This document shows, piece after piece, positions 52,316 to 60,459 of a stretch of DNA of 64,000 nucleotides (its first letter is position 1; every line of letters begins with the position of its first letter). The notes under the pieces were generated by a model. The model searched no databases, was not told where the DNA came from, and saw nothing but the letters and a program-made list of their open reading frames with translations. The stretch is from Bacillota bacterium. GTDB taxonomy: Bacteria; Bacillota; Clostridia; Christensenellales; Aristaeellaceae. The translations under genes were made by a program, and so were the position numbers. Where the stretch lies: contig JAEZQK010000030.1 of the NCBI GenBank assembly GCA_023413135.1, positions 15,423-79,422 on the forward strand, in the 5' to 3' direction.

Positions 52316-52397
52316 TTATCGTCTCTGCCGGGGCACTCGTAAGCCGGGAGAAAAGCCAACCTTCTCTATACGGTGTAGGGGCGATTATCAATCGCCC
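52312..52397. repeat. Family A palindromic repeat, copy 5 (inverted, shortened)
   Basis: This copy is in the same orientation as copy 3. The right end (GTAGGGGCGATTATCAATCG) is intact; the left end is reduced to GGTGATTATCG, which contains the larA stop codon TGA. The insertion therefore appears to have supplied or replaced the gene's 3' end. Confidence 0.6.
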
Positions 52398-52441
52398 TCT
52401 TAAGCTTGGCACCCTGGGTTTATTGTGCCATGCACATCATA

Positions 52442-52563
52442 AGCCTTCCCCTTGAGGGGAAGGTGGCGCGCAGCGCCGGATGAGGTGGTTTGCTACGGAA
52501 ATATTGCCACCATAAACACCTCATCAGTCGACTTCGTCGACAGCTTCCCCTCAAGGGGAAGCC
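52442..52563. repeat. Family C palindromic repeat
   Basis: This 122-bp element has imperfect terminal inverted repeats of about 45 bp. Each end contains a self-palindromic CTTCCCCTTGAGGGGAAG (or its reverse form) and a second small hairpin with different but paired arms (GGCGC/GCGCC versus GTCGAC/GTCGAC), then GATGAGGTG. Repeats of this sequence are familiar to me from many Clostridia genomes. Partial copies lie around 3069-3222. The rest of the gap (52398-52441, 52564-52644) holds only a weak hairpin near 52619. Confidence 0.7.
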
Positions 52564-52644
52564 TCATCTGGTCTTTCATACTCTCCATTTCCAAAGTAAG
52601 CCATAACCTGTATTCCGCAACTTCAGAAGTTGAAAGTCTACCAG

Positions 52645-53388
52645 TTATCCCCTCTCCCGTTCCATAAGCAGGATTGCCTGTATGGCAATGGCAATGGTGG
52701 ATTTCTCCGCCTGCATGTACAGCCGTTCCTTCTCTTCCAGTGTAGGCTGCACAGGCAGATACCGGTTGGAATCCGTTCCTACCACCGCGCCTGTACGCAA
52801 TCCTCTTTTTGCCCCTACAACATACACAGTGTCGCATTCCATTTCCGATACCAGCAGATCCTTTACCCCACGCAGCGTATCATTGAAGGCCTCATCCTGC
52901 TGGTAATAGGCGTCGCGGCTTAAGGATGTGCCCACATGCGCCCTGATCCCAAGGGTCTGGGCGGCCTGCACCAGCGCGCAGGTCACGTCAAAGGATGCTG
53001 CCGCTGGATAGATGTCCGGAAGGTATACCCGCGCCGTTCCGCCGGCGCGCACCGCGGAATGGACGATCACCGCATCGCCAATGGCAATGGTGTCATGCCG
53101 GGCGCCGGCAGAGCCTACGCGGATGAAGGTGTCCGCGCCCACCCTAGCCAATTCCTCCATGGCGATGGCCGTGGAAGGCCCGCCGATGCCGGTGGAGCAG
53201 ACGGAGATCGAAACCCCGTCCTTTTCTCCCGTATACACGGTATATTCGCGGTTCTCGGCCACCAGGCGTACCTTGTCCAAATGCTTTGCGATCCGGTGTG
53301 CCCTTGCCGGATCTCCGGGGATCAGCACATACCGGGCCACGTCGCCTTCCCGGCAGCGGATATGCTTTTGCATTTCTTGCTGGCTCAT
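52645..53388 (-). CDS. Nucleoside phosphorylase (uridine phosphorylase family)
   Basis: This 247-residue PNP/UDP-family protein cleaves a nucleoside with phosphate to a base and (deoxy)ribose 1-phosphate. Landmarks are YVLIPGDPARAHRIAKHL, the phosphate-site VCSTGIGGPSTAIAMEEL, IRVGSAGARHDTIAIGDAV, and the nucleoside-site Glu-Met-Glu in LVSEMECDTVYVVGAKRG. The length and pattern favour the uridine phosphorylase branch, but the operon context (adenine deaminase directly upstream) makes a purine or broader specificity possible. It is the last gene of the transporter-ade operon; AGGAGAG precedes the ATG. Confidence 0.9.
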   Translation of the reverse strand: MSQQEMQKHIRCREGDVARYVLIPGDPARAHRIAKHLDKVRLVAENREYTVYTGEKDGVSISVCSTGIGGPSTAIAMEELARVGADTFIRVGSAGARHDTIAIGDAVIVHSAVRAGGTARVYLPDIYPAAASFDVTCALVQAAQTLGIRAHVGTSLSRDAYYQQDEAFNDTLRGVKDLLVSEMECDTVYVVGAKRGLRTGAVVGTDSNRYLPVQPTLEEKERLYMQAEKSTIAIAIQAILLMERERG

Positions 53389-53392
53389 GCTA

Positions 53393-55108
53393 TTACTCTC
53401 CTACAAACAAGGGGACGATTTTCCCCTCGGCAAATTTGACATAGCCCCTGTCCGTCAGGCGCAGTGCCCGGGAAACGCTCAGGCCCAGGCAGCTAAAGGA
53501 CATAATGGGATTGGGGTGATGATATCCCAGCGCCTCCATGGCCGCGGTCACTTCATGGGCGCCTTTGGCCACCTCCTCCATGGGTGCTTCCGTCACAATG
53601 CCGCCCACCGGAAGTTCAAGCCCCGCTACCACCGTCCCATCCCTGGACGCGCAGATTCCGCCCTGATGGGCGATGACCCAGTTGGCCGCGGCGGCGCAGT
53701 CCCTGGCGGTTTTCCCGGCCGCCAGCAGGTTGTGGTGATCATGGGCGTAGGTGCTGGCAACGGCGCCTTCCTTTATAAAATCCGGGCCGCCGATCAGGCC
53801 GTAGGCGCGCCTTGCCTCGCCCGTATAGCGGTCGAACACCGCGATCAGGCAATAGGGCGACGCTTCATATTCCACCTCGCCATTAATTACGGGCAGGGTA
53901 TCAAAGCACTCCCTGGTGAGGGTGGAACCATATTCCATTTCCATGATGCGGCACAATACTTTATCCGCCCCACCAAATGGCGCCTGCAGCTTAAAATCCT
54001 GCTCCGTCAATGCTTGAAGGCGCAGGCTTTTGTAAAAGTGCGGCGGAAAAAACGGCGCGCTCCGGTTTAGCGGCGCAGGATTGGCGGCCTCATAGGCAAG
54101 AGCGCCGTCCTTGTATACAGAGTGGATATCAAAGCGCTCAAGATCGTCAAGGATCACGAAATCCGCGCGCTTGCCAGGCGCAATCATACCCCGGTCATAC
54201 AGCTTCATGCGCGTGGCCGGGTTGTAGGTGGTGGCCATGATTGCCCGCTCGGGCTTCATGCCCAGGGAAACGGCCTTGCGGAAGAGTACGTTCAAATGCC
54301 CCCGCTCAAAGAGCCTGTCGGGCATCACATCGTCGGTGACGATGGAAAAATGGTGCCAAAGATCATTTTCTTCAATATACGCAACGATTTCGGGCGTCAG
54401 CGTCTTGTCCTGGAATTCCATAAAAACGCCTTGCGTCAGGCGGTTTACAAAGCATTCAAGCCCCTGGGAGGTATGGTCGGAATCCACCCCGTGGTAAGCG
54501 ATCTCACACAGGTCCTTGCCGTTATAGTAGCTGATATGGCCTTCCAGCGTAAGGCGCGGGTACCGCCTTCGCAGGGCCTCCAGCCATGTGCGGATCTTGC
54601 CATCCGGCTCGTGAAGCACGCTGTAGCAGTTCATGACTTCACCCAGGCATATGACCTCGGGGTTTTCCTCTATCAGCCGGAGCGCGTCATCAAGTTCGAT
54701 GGCGCCGCCGGTGGTTTCAAAGGTTGAACAGGGTACGGAGCTGGGCACGCCGCAGAACAGGTCGGCTACGCATTCCCTTCCCTGGCGCAAAAAGGCCTCT
54801 ATGCCCTCCACGCCAAAGACGTTGGCGATCTCATGGGGCTCGGCCACGCAGGCGGTGACGCCGTTTCGAATCAGCATATCGGAAAAAACCCGGGGCGTGA
54901 CCATGGAGCTTTCCACGTGCAGGTGGATATCAATAAGGGAAGGGAGAATAAATCTCCCTTCCGCATCCATGGTCCTATCCGCCGCCACATCCGGTGTTTT
55001 CTCCAGAAAGGCATATAGAAAGCGCCCATCCTCGATCACAAGGTCACAGGTGACAAAACGTCTAAGCGGCGTATTGAACACCCGTGCATTCCGGATATGC
55101 GTCCTCAT
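53393..55108 (-). CDS. ade: Adenine deaminase
   Basis: This 571-residue amidohydrolase converts adenine to hypoxanthine and ammonia. The metal-binding LPSLIDIHLHVESSMVTPR near residue 60 and ACVAEPHEIANVFGVEG near 90 are diagnostic, with further ligands in ISYYNGKDLCEIAYHGVDSD and VTDDVMPDRLFERGHLNV. The C-terminal domain typical of Ade ends in SVSRALRLTDRGYVKF. It starts three bases after the binding-protein stop and ends four bases before the phosphorylase start. That makes it an integral part of the ABC transporter operon and gives the best clue to the transported substrate. Confidence 0.96.
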   Translation of the reverse strand: MRTHIRNARVFNTPLRRFVTCDLVIEDGRFLYAFLEKTPDVAADRTMDAEGRFILPSLIDIHLHVESSMVTPRVFSDMLIRNGVTACVAEPHEIANVFGVEGIEAFLRQGRECVADLFCGVPSSVPCSTFETTGGAIELDDALRLIEENPEVICLGEVMNCYSVLHEPDGKIRTWLEALRRRYPRLTLEGHISYYNGKDLCEIAYHGVDSDHTSQGLECFVNRLTQGVFMEFQDKTLTPEIVAYIEENDLWHHFSIVTDDVMPDRLFERGHLNVLFRKAVSLGMKPERAIMATTYNPATRMKLYDRGMIAPGKRADFVILDDLERFDIHSVYKDGALAYEAANPAPLNRSAPFFPPHFYKSLRLQALTEQDFKLQAPFGGADKVLCRIMEMEYGSTLTRECFDTLPVINGEVEYEASPYCLIAVFDRYTGEARRAYGLIGGPDFIKEGAVASTYAHDHHNLLAAGKTARDCAAAANWVIAHQGGICASRDGTVVAGLELPVGGIVTEAPMEEVAKGAHEVTAAMEALGYHHPNPIMSFSCLGLSVSRALRLTDRGYVKFAEGKIVPLFVGE

Positions 55109-55111
55109 ACA

Positions 55112-56146
55112 TCAGTTCCCCAGATAAATTTCGTTGTTGTAGCGGTCCACCCACTCGGCGTTCTTTTCGCGGATGAGTTCCCAGTTGGGGGCCTCGGAGC
55201 TGGATACCGGCGCGCCATAGCAAAGACCGGCAGCCTGCTCGTCCGTAAGCACCACGTATTTGTTGGCCGGGGCTTCCACCTTGTCCAGCGCCTGAGCAAG
55301 CTGCACTTCCTGGCTTAATGCCCAGTCGATGAACTTATAGGCCAGGTCGGCGTTTTTGCTGCCTTTGACGATGTTGATCTGGTTGATGCCAAGGTACGTT
55401 CCTTCTTCAGGGATCATCACATACACCGCATCCGGGCAAGCCTGCTGGATGGTGGAGAACTCAAAATCCTGCACCACCGCCACGGCGATTTCACCCAGCT
55501 GGAACTTGGAGGCGATGTCGCCGGACTTTTCATAGAAGTATGCGCCGCCATCGGCCAGTTCCTTGATCTTGGAAAACGCGGGGTTATCATCCACCGCCAC
55601 ATCCGTGCCGGCCACCTTGCCGGCTACCTGCACAAAATAGGGGCCGGAGGTAACGGTGATGGCCGGAACGGTCAGCTGGCTCATCACGTCCTCACGCCAG
55701 AGGTCCGCCCACTTGGTCAGCGGCACTTCAATAACGGTGGGGTCGTATGCAATGCCAAAGCCCGTAAAGGTATAACCGGGGCCGTAGCCGTGGTTGGGAT
55801 TCTGCGCGACTTCATACAGCTCGCCAAGGCGGGTCAGGCGTGTATTGTCAAAGGTCTCCAGAAGGCCATCGGCCGCCGCGTCCTTGACATACTTGTCGGA
55901 GAAATACACGATGTCATAGGCGGAGGGATTCTCGCGCAGCTTCGTAAGACGCTCGCTGTTGTTGCCTACCTCCACGACGATTTCGCAGTTGTTTGCCACT
56001 TCAAAGGGTGTATGAACATTCTTGTCGATCAGGTCGATGTTGGTGGGCCACGCCGAAATAACCAGCTTTTGTTTTTCCTCAGCCAAGGCACTCATGGATG
56101 CGAGAACCATAACTGCCGCCAGCAGGATGCCCAGGAGCCTTTTCAT
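55112..56146 (-). CDS. ABC transporter substrate-binding protein (PotD-like)
   Basis: This 344-residue secreted protein has a Sec signal peptide (LLGILLAAVMVLASMSALA, cleavage before EEKQKL), again without a lipobox cysteine. The fold is that of the spermidine/putrescine, thiamine and iron binding-protein group (LVISAWPTNIDLIDKNVHTP, YDIVYFSDKYVKDAAADGLL, EGTYLGINQINIVKGSKNAD). Polyamine specificity is the default label for such clusters. The operon partners, adenine deaminase and a nucleoside phosphorylase, point instead to a nucleobase, nucleoside or related compound. GGAGGGAAC lies upstream of the ATG. Confidence 0.85.
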   Translation of the reverse strand: MKRLLGILLAAVMVLASMSALAEEKQKLVISAWPTNIDLIDKNVHTPFEVANNCEIVVEVGNNSERLTKLRENPSAYDIVYFSDKYVKDAAADGLLETFDNTRLTRLGELYEVAQNPNHGYGPGYTFTGFGIAYDPTVIEVPLTKWADLWREDVMSQLTVPAITVTSGPYFVQVAGKVAGTDVAVDDNPAFSKIKELADGGAYFYEKSGDIASKFQLGEIAVAVVQDFEFSTIQQACPDAVYVMIPEEGTYLGINQINIVKGSKNADLAYKFIDWALSQEVQLAQALDKVEAPANKYVVLTDEQAAGLCYGAPVSSSEAPNWELIREKNAEWVDRYNNEIYLGN

Positions 56147-56227
56147 GTTTGTTCCCTCCGTTGCAATAATATATCTTGAAAAGGGATACCCCTTTCAATT
56201 CGGGTTGGATGCCTGTCTTGGCAGGCG

Positions 56228-57265
56228 TCACTTCGTACAGAACACCAGCTTTTCCCTGGGGAAAACGACCCGTGCATGCGCGCCCGCTTCAAAATGCCGG
56301 CCCACCGGGGTGTTGACAAAAAAGTCGCCGGCCCTGGTATTCACCACGTACTGCAATTGCTTGCCCAGGAATGTGCACACCCCCACCGTGCCTGTCACAA
56401 AGGGGCTGTCCGTTTCATCCCCCTCGGGCACAAGCTGCAGGTCATCGGGGCGGCAGGCGCACTTTACCCGGTCCATCCCAAGAGATTCCGCTTTGAATGC
56501 AATGCCTTCCGCGCTGCGGTAGGCGCCGTTTTCAAAGGCTAGGTCCACAAAGTTTTCAAAGCCCACAAATTTGGCGGTAAACGCCGTCGCGGGATGGTGG
56601 TAGATGTTGAATGGGCTGTCTAATTGCTCGATGACGCCGCCGTTCATGATGGCCACCTGATCGGAAATGGAAAAGCACTCCTCCTGGTCATGGGTGACAT
56701 ACACGGTGGTGATCCCCAATTCCTTTTGCAGCCTAAGGATCTCCACCCGCATCTGAACCCTGAGCTTTGCATCCAGGTTGGAGAGCGGCTCGTCCAGCAG
56801 CAAAATGCGCGGGTTGATCACCAAAGCCCTGGCAAGGGCGACGCGCTGGCGCTGGCCGCCCGAAAGCTCCCCGATCAGGCGGTTTTCATACCCCGTAAGC
56901 GCTACGGAAGCCAGCGCCTGGCTTACACGCTTCTGGATATCGCCCCGGTTTACCTTGCGCAATTTCAGCCCAAAGGCAACGTTGTCGAAAATGTTCAGGT
57001 GGGGAAACAGCGCATAGCTTTGAAACACATAGCCGAAGTTGCGCTTGTGCACGGGCACCTTGGTATAATCCCTTCCCTCCAGCAAAAACTGTCCGCCGCT
57101 GGCCTCGATGAAGCCCGCGATCAGGCGCAGCGTGGTGGTTTTGCCACACCCGGAGGGGCCAAGCAGGGAAACGAGCTTGCCTTCCTCAATCTCCAGGTTG
57201 AAATCCTTGAGGATGGTGTTTTTGCCATACCCCGCGCTGATATCCTTGAGCTGAATAAACGCCAT
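56228..57265 (-). CDS. ABC transporter ATPase (PotA-like)
   Basis: This 345-residue ATPase is of the polyamine/iron/thiamine importer type. Walker A is GPSGCGKTTTLRLI near residue 38, the signature is LSGGQRQRVALARAL, Walker B is ILLLDEPLSNLD, and the H-loop is VYVTHDQEE. A C-terminal TOBE domain (from about residue 240) contains GVCTFLGKQLQYVVNTRAGD. It energises the two permeases encoded just upstream; GAGGTG is five bases from the ATG. Confidence 0.93.
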   Translation of the reverse strand: MAFIQLKDISAGYGKNTILKDFNLEIEEGKLVSLLGPSGCGKTTTLRLIAGFIEASGGQFLLEGRDYTKVPVHKRNFGYVFQSYALFPHLNIFDNVAFGLKLRKVNRGDIQKRVSQALASVALTGYENRLIGELSGGQRQRVALARALVINPRILLLDEPLSNLDAKLRVQMRVEILRLQKELGITTVYVTHDQEECFSISDQVAIMNGGVIEQLDSPFNIYHHPATAFTAKFVGFENFVDLAFENGAYRSAEGIAFKAESLGMDRVKCACRPDDLQLVPEGDETDSPFVTGTVGVCTFLGKQLQYVVNTRAGDFFVNTPVGRHFEAGAHARVVFPREKLVFCTK

Positions 57266-57277
57266 ATCACACCTCGG

Positions 57278-58060
57278 TCAATTGTTTTTGAGTTTCACGC
57301 CCAGCAGCTTTTCCGCGGCAAACATGATCACCATGGTCATAATCATCAGCAGCACGGCCATGGCGGCGATGGTAGGGTCCATGCGCGTTTCGGCATACCC
57401 CAGCATGGCCATGGGCAGCGTCAAAACGCCCGGACCGGATACGAAAACGCCGATGGATACGTCGTTGAAGGCGTTGATAAAGGCCAGAATGAAGGCGGAC
57501 AAAAGCCCCGAGCGGATGTTGGGTACCACCGTGAGAAAAAATGCCTTGAACCTATGGCAGCCCAGCGAAACCGCTGCCTCCTCCACGGCAAAATCGAAAT
57601 TGGCAAGGCTGGAGGAGGTGGTGCGGATGATGTAGGGGATGGCGATCAGCGCATAGCCGATGAGCAGGCCCGTATAAATGGAACCGCCTATCCTGGGCAC
57701 GAAAGACTTCAAAAGCGCAAAGCCCAGTACGATAGCGGGTATGATGGTGGGCGAAATAAAAATACCGTTGAGCGCCTGCTTGCCGGGATACTGGTACCGG
57801 TTCATGGCATACGCCGCAGGGACGCCCAGGAACATGGCAAGCACGGTGCCTAGCAAGGAAACGCCGAAGCTGACCATAAAGCCGTTTTTGAAGCTGTCCA
57901 GGCTCAGTGCCTTTTGATACCAGCTCAGCGTAAGCCCCTCCGGCGGGAACTGCAAAAAGGAGGATGCGGTAAACGAAGCGCCGACCATCACCACCATGGG
58001 GCCCAGCAAAAATACATATGTCAGCAGCGTCAATGCCAGCAGGACCTTGCTCTTTTTCAT
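57278..58060 (-). CDS. ABC transporter permease (PotC-like)
   Basis: This 260-residue permease starts at the Met at 58060 and has six predicted helices. The N-terminal LALTLLTYVFLLGPMVVMVG and the EAA loop VEEAAVSLGCHRFKAFFLTV fit the PotC subfamily. It starts one base after the PotB-like stop and ends 12 bp before the ATPase gene, so it is tightly coupled within the operon. Confidence 0.92.
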   Translation of the reverse strand: MKKSKVLLALTLLTYVFLLGPMVVMVGASFTASSFLQFPPEGLTLSWYQKALSLDSFKNGFMVSFGVSLLGTVLAMFLGVPAAYAMNRYQYPGKQALNGIFISPTIIPAIVLGFALLKSFVPRIGGSIYTGLLIGYALIAIPYIIRTTSSSLANFDFAVEEAAVSLGCHRFKAFFLTVVPNIRSGLLSAFILAFINAFNDVSIGVFVSGPGVLTLPMAMLGYAETRMDPTIAAMAVLLMIMTMVIMFAAEKLLGVKLKNN

Positions 58061-58061
58061 G

Positions 58062-58889
58062 TCATGCACCCCGCCTGTTGATTTTGCGGGCCACGGCATT
58101 CATGACGGAGGATACGATCACCGTCGTCACGATCATTACCGCCGCGACCATGGAGGCGCTTTCCCAGTCGCCCAGGGTGGAAGTATATTGATACAGCAGT
58201 GTGGAAAGCACCTTTGTCTTGTTGCCCCCCAGGAGCTGCGGGGTGGTGTAGGCCGTAACCGTGCCGGTAAACACCAGCAGGCCGCCGGTGATCAGCCCGG
58301 ATACGCTAAGCGGCAAAACTACCTTGAGGAAAGCAAGCACGGACGGTGCGCCCATGGACCGCGCCGCCAGGATCAGGTCGTCGTCAATATGCTCCATGAT
58401 GCCCACCAGCGATAAAAGCATCAGCGGCAGGAAAAGCTGCGTATACCCGATCATCATGGATACTTCCGTGTACAGGATGGATAGGGGCTTATCAATGATG
58501 GTCAGGGCGATCAGCAGGTTGTTGATGGTGCCGCGCTTGCCCAAAAGGATCATCCAGCAAAAGGAGCGCACCACCGCGCTGGTGAGCAGCGGAAATGTGG
58601 CCAGGGAGATGCACAGGCCTTTTTTGCCCGGGGTCAGGCGGGAAATATAATAGGACACCGGCAGGCCCACGGCGATACAAATCCCCGTGTTGAGCAAAGC
58701 CAACCGCAATGTCCGCATAAAGGTATCCTGAAAAAAAGCATTGGAAAACAAGGTGAGATACCCGGACAAGGAAAATGCATCGCCTTCATAAAAGGTGGAA
58801 AACACGATCCTAAGCACGGAAAACACGCAGCACACGATAATAAATACGGTCCCGGGAACAAGCAAAAAGTAAGCGCTCCTCTTTTTCAT
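58062..58889 (-). CDS. ABC transporter permease (PotB-like)
   Basis: This 275-residue permease is the first gene of the operon, from the Met at 58889; the open frame upstream covers leader sequence. Six helices are predicted, beginning with YFLLVPGTVFIIVCCVFSVL. The conserved loop DLILAARSMGAPSVLAFLKV corresponds to the EAA motif. It pairs with the PotC-like subunit. Confidence 0.92.
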   Translation of the reverse strand: MKKRSAYFLLVPGTVFIIVCCVFSVLRIVFSTFYEGDAFSLSGYLTLFSNAFFQDTFMRTLRLALLNTGICIAVGLPVSYYISRLTPGKKGLCISLATFPLLTSAVVRSFCWMILLGKRGTINNLLIALTIIDKPLSILYTEVSMMIGYTQLFLPLMLLSLVGIMEHIDDDLILAARSMGAPSVLAFLKVVLPLSVSGLITGGLLVFTGTVTAYTTPQLLGGNKTKVLSTLLYQYTSTLGDWESASMVAAVMIVTTVIVSSVMNAVARKINRRGA

Positions 58890-58957
58890 GCACGCCGCCT
58901 TATCCTCAATTTGGAAAAACACGAATAATTTTTGATAATCATTCTTGAACGTTCGCA

Positions 58958-58986
58958 ATATTATCCTTTTTTCCGCCAAAAGTCAA
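58958..58986 (-). promoter_or_regulatory. Promoter of the Pot-like/ade operon
   Basis: TTGACT (58981-58986), a 17-bp spacer and TAATAT (58958-58963) on the minus strand. Just downstream, at the start point, the palindrome GAACGTTC (58947-58954) sits within TTGCGAACGTTC, which loosely resembles a PurR-type site; this is a guess only. Confidence 0.7.
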
Positions 58987-59022
58987 GCTTTTTCGCCATT
59001 CCTGTACGCCATACAAACAAAA

Positions 59023-59050
59023 GGCTGCCTCCCTTAACAGTGCGGCAGCC
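59023..59050 (-). terminator. Terminator upstream of the Pot-like operon
   Basis: On the minus strand GGCTGCC, a 14-base loop and GGCAGCC are followed by TTTTGTTTG. It should stop transcripts arriving from the oxidoreductase genes. Confidence 0.6.
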
Positions 59051-59139
59051 CCTTGATTTGGCGGCAAAACAGATTTCATACTAATGGAGAACATTATTGC
59101 GTCGATGGCCGTGAGGGATTTTTGCGCAATACAAGGAGA

Positions 59140-59283
59140 CAAAGCGAGGCGTAGCAGCGCTACGTTGGGTTCCGTAGCCCGGCTGCCGCCAGTGGCGGCA
59201 ATAAGCCGGGCGGAGGAAGCTTGCGATACAAGCGATGCAAGCGGCAGCGCAGCAGCGCGCCGATTGAGCAAGCCGGGTACAAG
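59140..59283. repeat. Family B dispersed repeat, inverted copy
   Basis: The reverse complement follows the family B consensus. 59228-59268 is identical over 41 bases to 46408-46448 in the opposite orientation. The inner half, around GCCGCCAGTGGCGGC (59189-59203), is a local palindrome. Confidence 0.65.
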
Positions 59284-59344
59284 ACGACGCTTAAGTAGCG
59301 CGAAAAGATCCACGGCAACGACGCTATAATGTTTGGAAGCAGTA

Positions 59345-60448
59345 TTACACTACAATTCCCGGCATGCCACCGCGGCCCATGGGGGCACGGCGCTGGAATT
59401 TCGTCGAAAGCTCCACGCGGCCATGCTTGTCGCTGCTTTTTTCGAATGCAGTCAAAATCTCCAGCACATGCAGCGTTTGATGATAGTCGGCCCGGAAGGG
59501 GCGGTTGTTAAGTAGGGCGTCGGCCATATCCGCCAAGCCCAATGCGCGGCTGTTCTCCTTGTAGTCGTACAGGAGAGGCACTTCCTTCACCGCACGCTCT
59601 TCCGGCGTATATAGGGAAATGGGTCCGCCGAAGTAGTTGGGATCAGGCGCGAACAGCGTACCGCGGGTGCCATAGATCTCCAGCCGCGCCTGGCTGGGAT
59701 AATATACGTCAAAGGTGGTGAAGATGGTGCCCACGGCGCCATTATCAAACTCCATCATGCCGGTCACATAGGTAGGCACATCCACATCCACGATCTGGCC
59801 GCGCTTGGGCGCGCTTGTCACAAGCCTTTGGGGGAAGGCAGCCTTTGTGACCCCGGTCACGGCCTTTACGCCGCCCACAAGGTTCACAAGCGCCGTTACG
59901 TAGTATGGCCCCATATCCATCATAGGCCCGCCGCCCCGCTTGTAGTAAAACTCCGGGTCGGGGTGCCAGCTCTCGTGCCCACGGCAGATCATGAACGCCG
60001 CCGCGCCCACCACATCGCCGATGACGCCGTCGTCGATGAGCCTGCGGCAGGTTTGCAGCCCCGCGCCAAGGAACGTATCCGGCGCACCGCCCAGCATAAG
60101 TCCCTTTTCCTGGGCCAGCTTTACAAGCATTTGCCCCTCTTCAAAGTCCGCGCCCAGGGGCTTTTCGCTGTACACATGCTTCCCGTTAAGCAGTGCCGCC
60201 TTGGTCACTTCGAAGTGCTCGTTGGGCCGGGTGAGGTTCAGTACAATTTGAACTTCCTCATCGGCAAAGGCGTCGTGCATCGTCTCGTACAGCTTGGGCA
60301 CATGATATTCGGCCTGGGCTTTTTCCGCCCGCTCACGAACCAGGTCGCAAACGCCGTAAAGCTCCAGCTCATGAAAGGTTTCGGTAATGTTTTTAAGATA
60401 AATCCCGCTGATGGCGCCTACGCCGATCATTGCCACTTTGACAGCCAT
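59345..60448 (-). CDS. Gfo/Idh/MocA family oxidoreductase
   Basis: This 367-residue NAD(P)-dependent sugar or cyclitol dehydrogenase starts at the Met at 60448 (TAGGAGG upstream). The N-terminal Rossmann fold reads VKVAMIGVGAISGIYLKNIT, with the conserved EKPLG (YSEKPLGADFEEGQMLV) near residue 97, and a C-terminal alpha/beta catalytic domain including GGGPMMDMGPYYVTALV. It is 11 bp downstream of an isomerase/epimerase-like gene, a pairing typical of small sugar, inositol or sugar-acid degradation modules. Confidence 0.92.
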   Translation of the reverse strand: MAVKVAMIGVGAISGIYLKNITETFHELELYGVCDLVRERAEKAQAEYHVPKLYETMHDAFADEEVQIVLNLTRPNEHFEVTKAALLNGKHVYSEKPLGADFEEGQMLVKLAQEKGLMLGGAPDTFLGAGLQTCRRLIDDGVIGDVVGAAAFMICRGHESWHPDPEFYYKRGGGPMMDMGPYYVTALVNLVGGVKAVTGVTKAAFPQRLVTSAPKRGQIVDVDVPTYVTGMMEFDNGAVGTIFTTFDVYYPSQARLEIYGTRGTLFAPDPNYFGGPISLYTPEERAVKEVPLLYDYKENSRALGLADMADALLNNRPFRADYHQTLHVLEILTAFEKSSDKHGRVELSTKFQRRAPMGRGGMPGIVV

Positions 60449-60459
60449 ATTGTTGCCTC

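Larger units (their letters stand above)
58890..59344. other. Intergenic region between the Pot-like operon and the oxidoreductase gene
   Basis: The region contains the leader and promoter of the Pot-like operon, a terminator at 59023-59050 and an inverted family B repeat from about 59140 to 59283. The stretch 59051-59140 shows no feature. Confidence 0.6.

Noticed and set aside
56228..58889. Firm potABC assignment as a spermidine/putrescine importer.
   Set aside because: Family resemblance alone cannot decide the substrate in this ABC group, and the operon partners suggest purine salvage; gene symbols were withheld.
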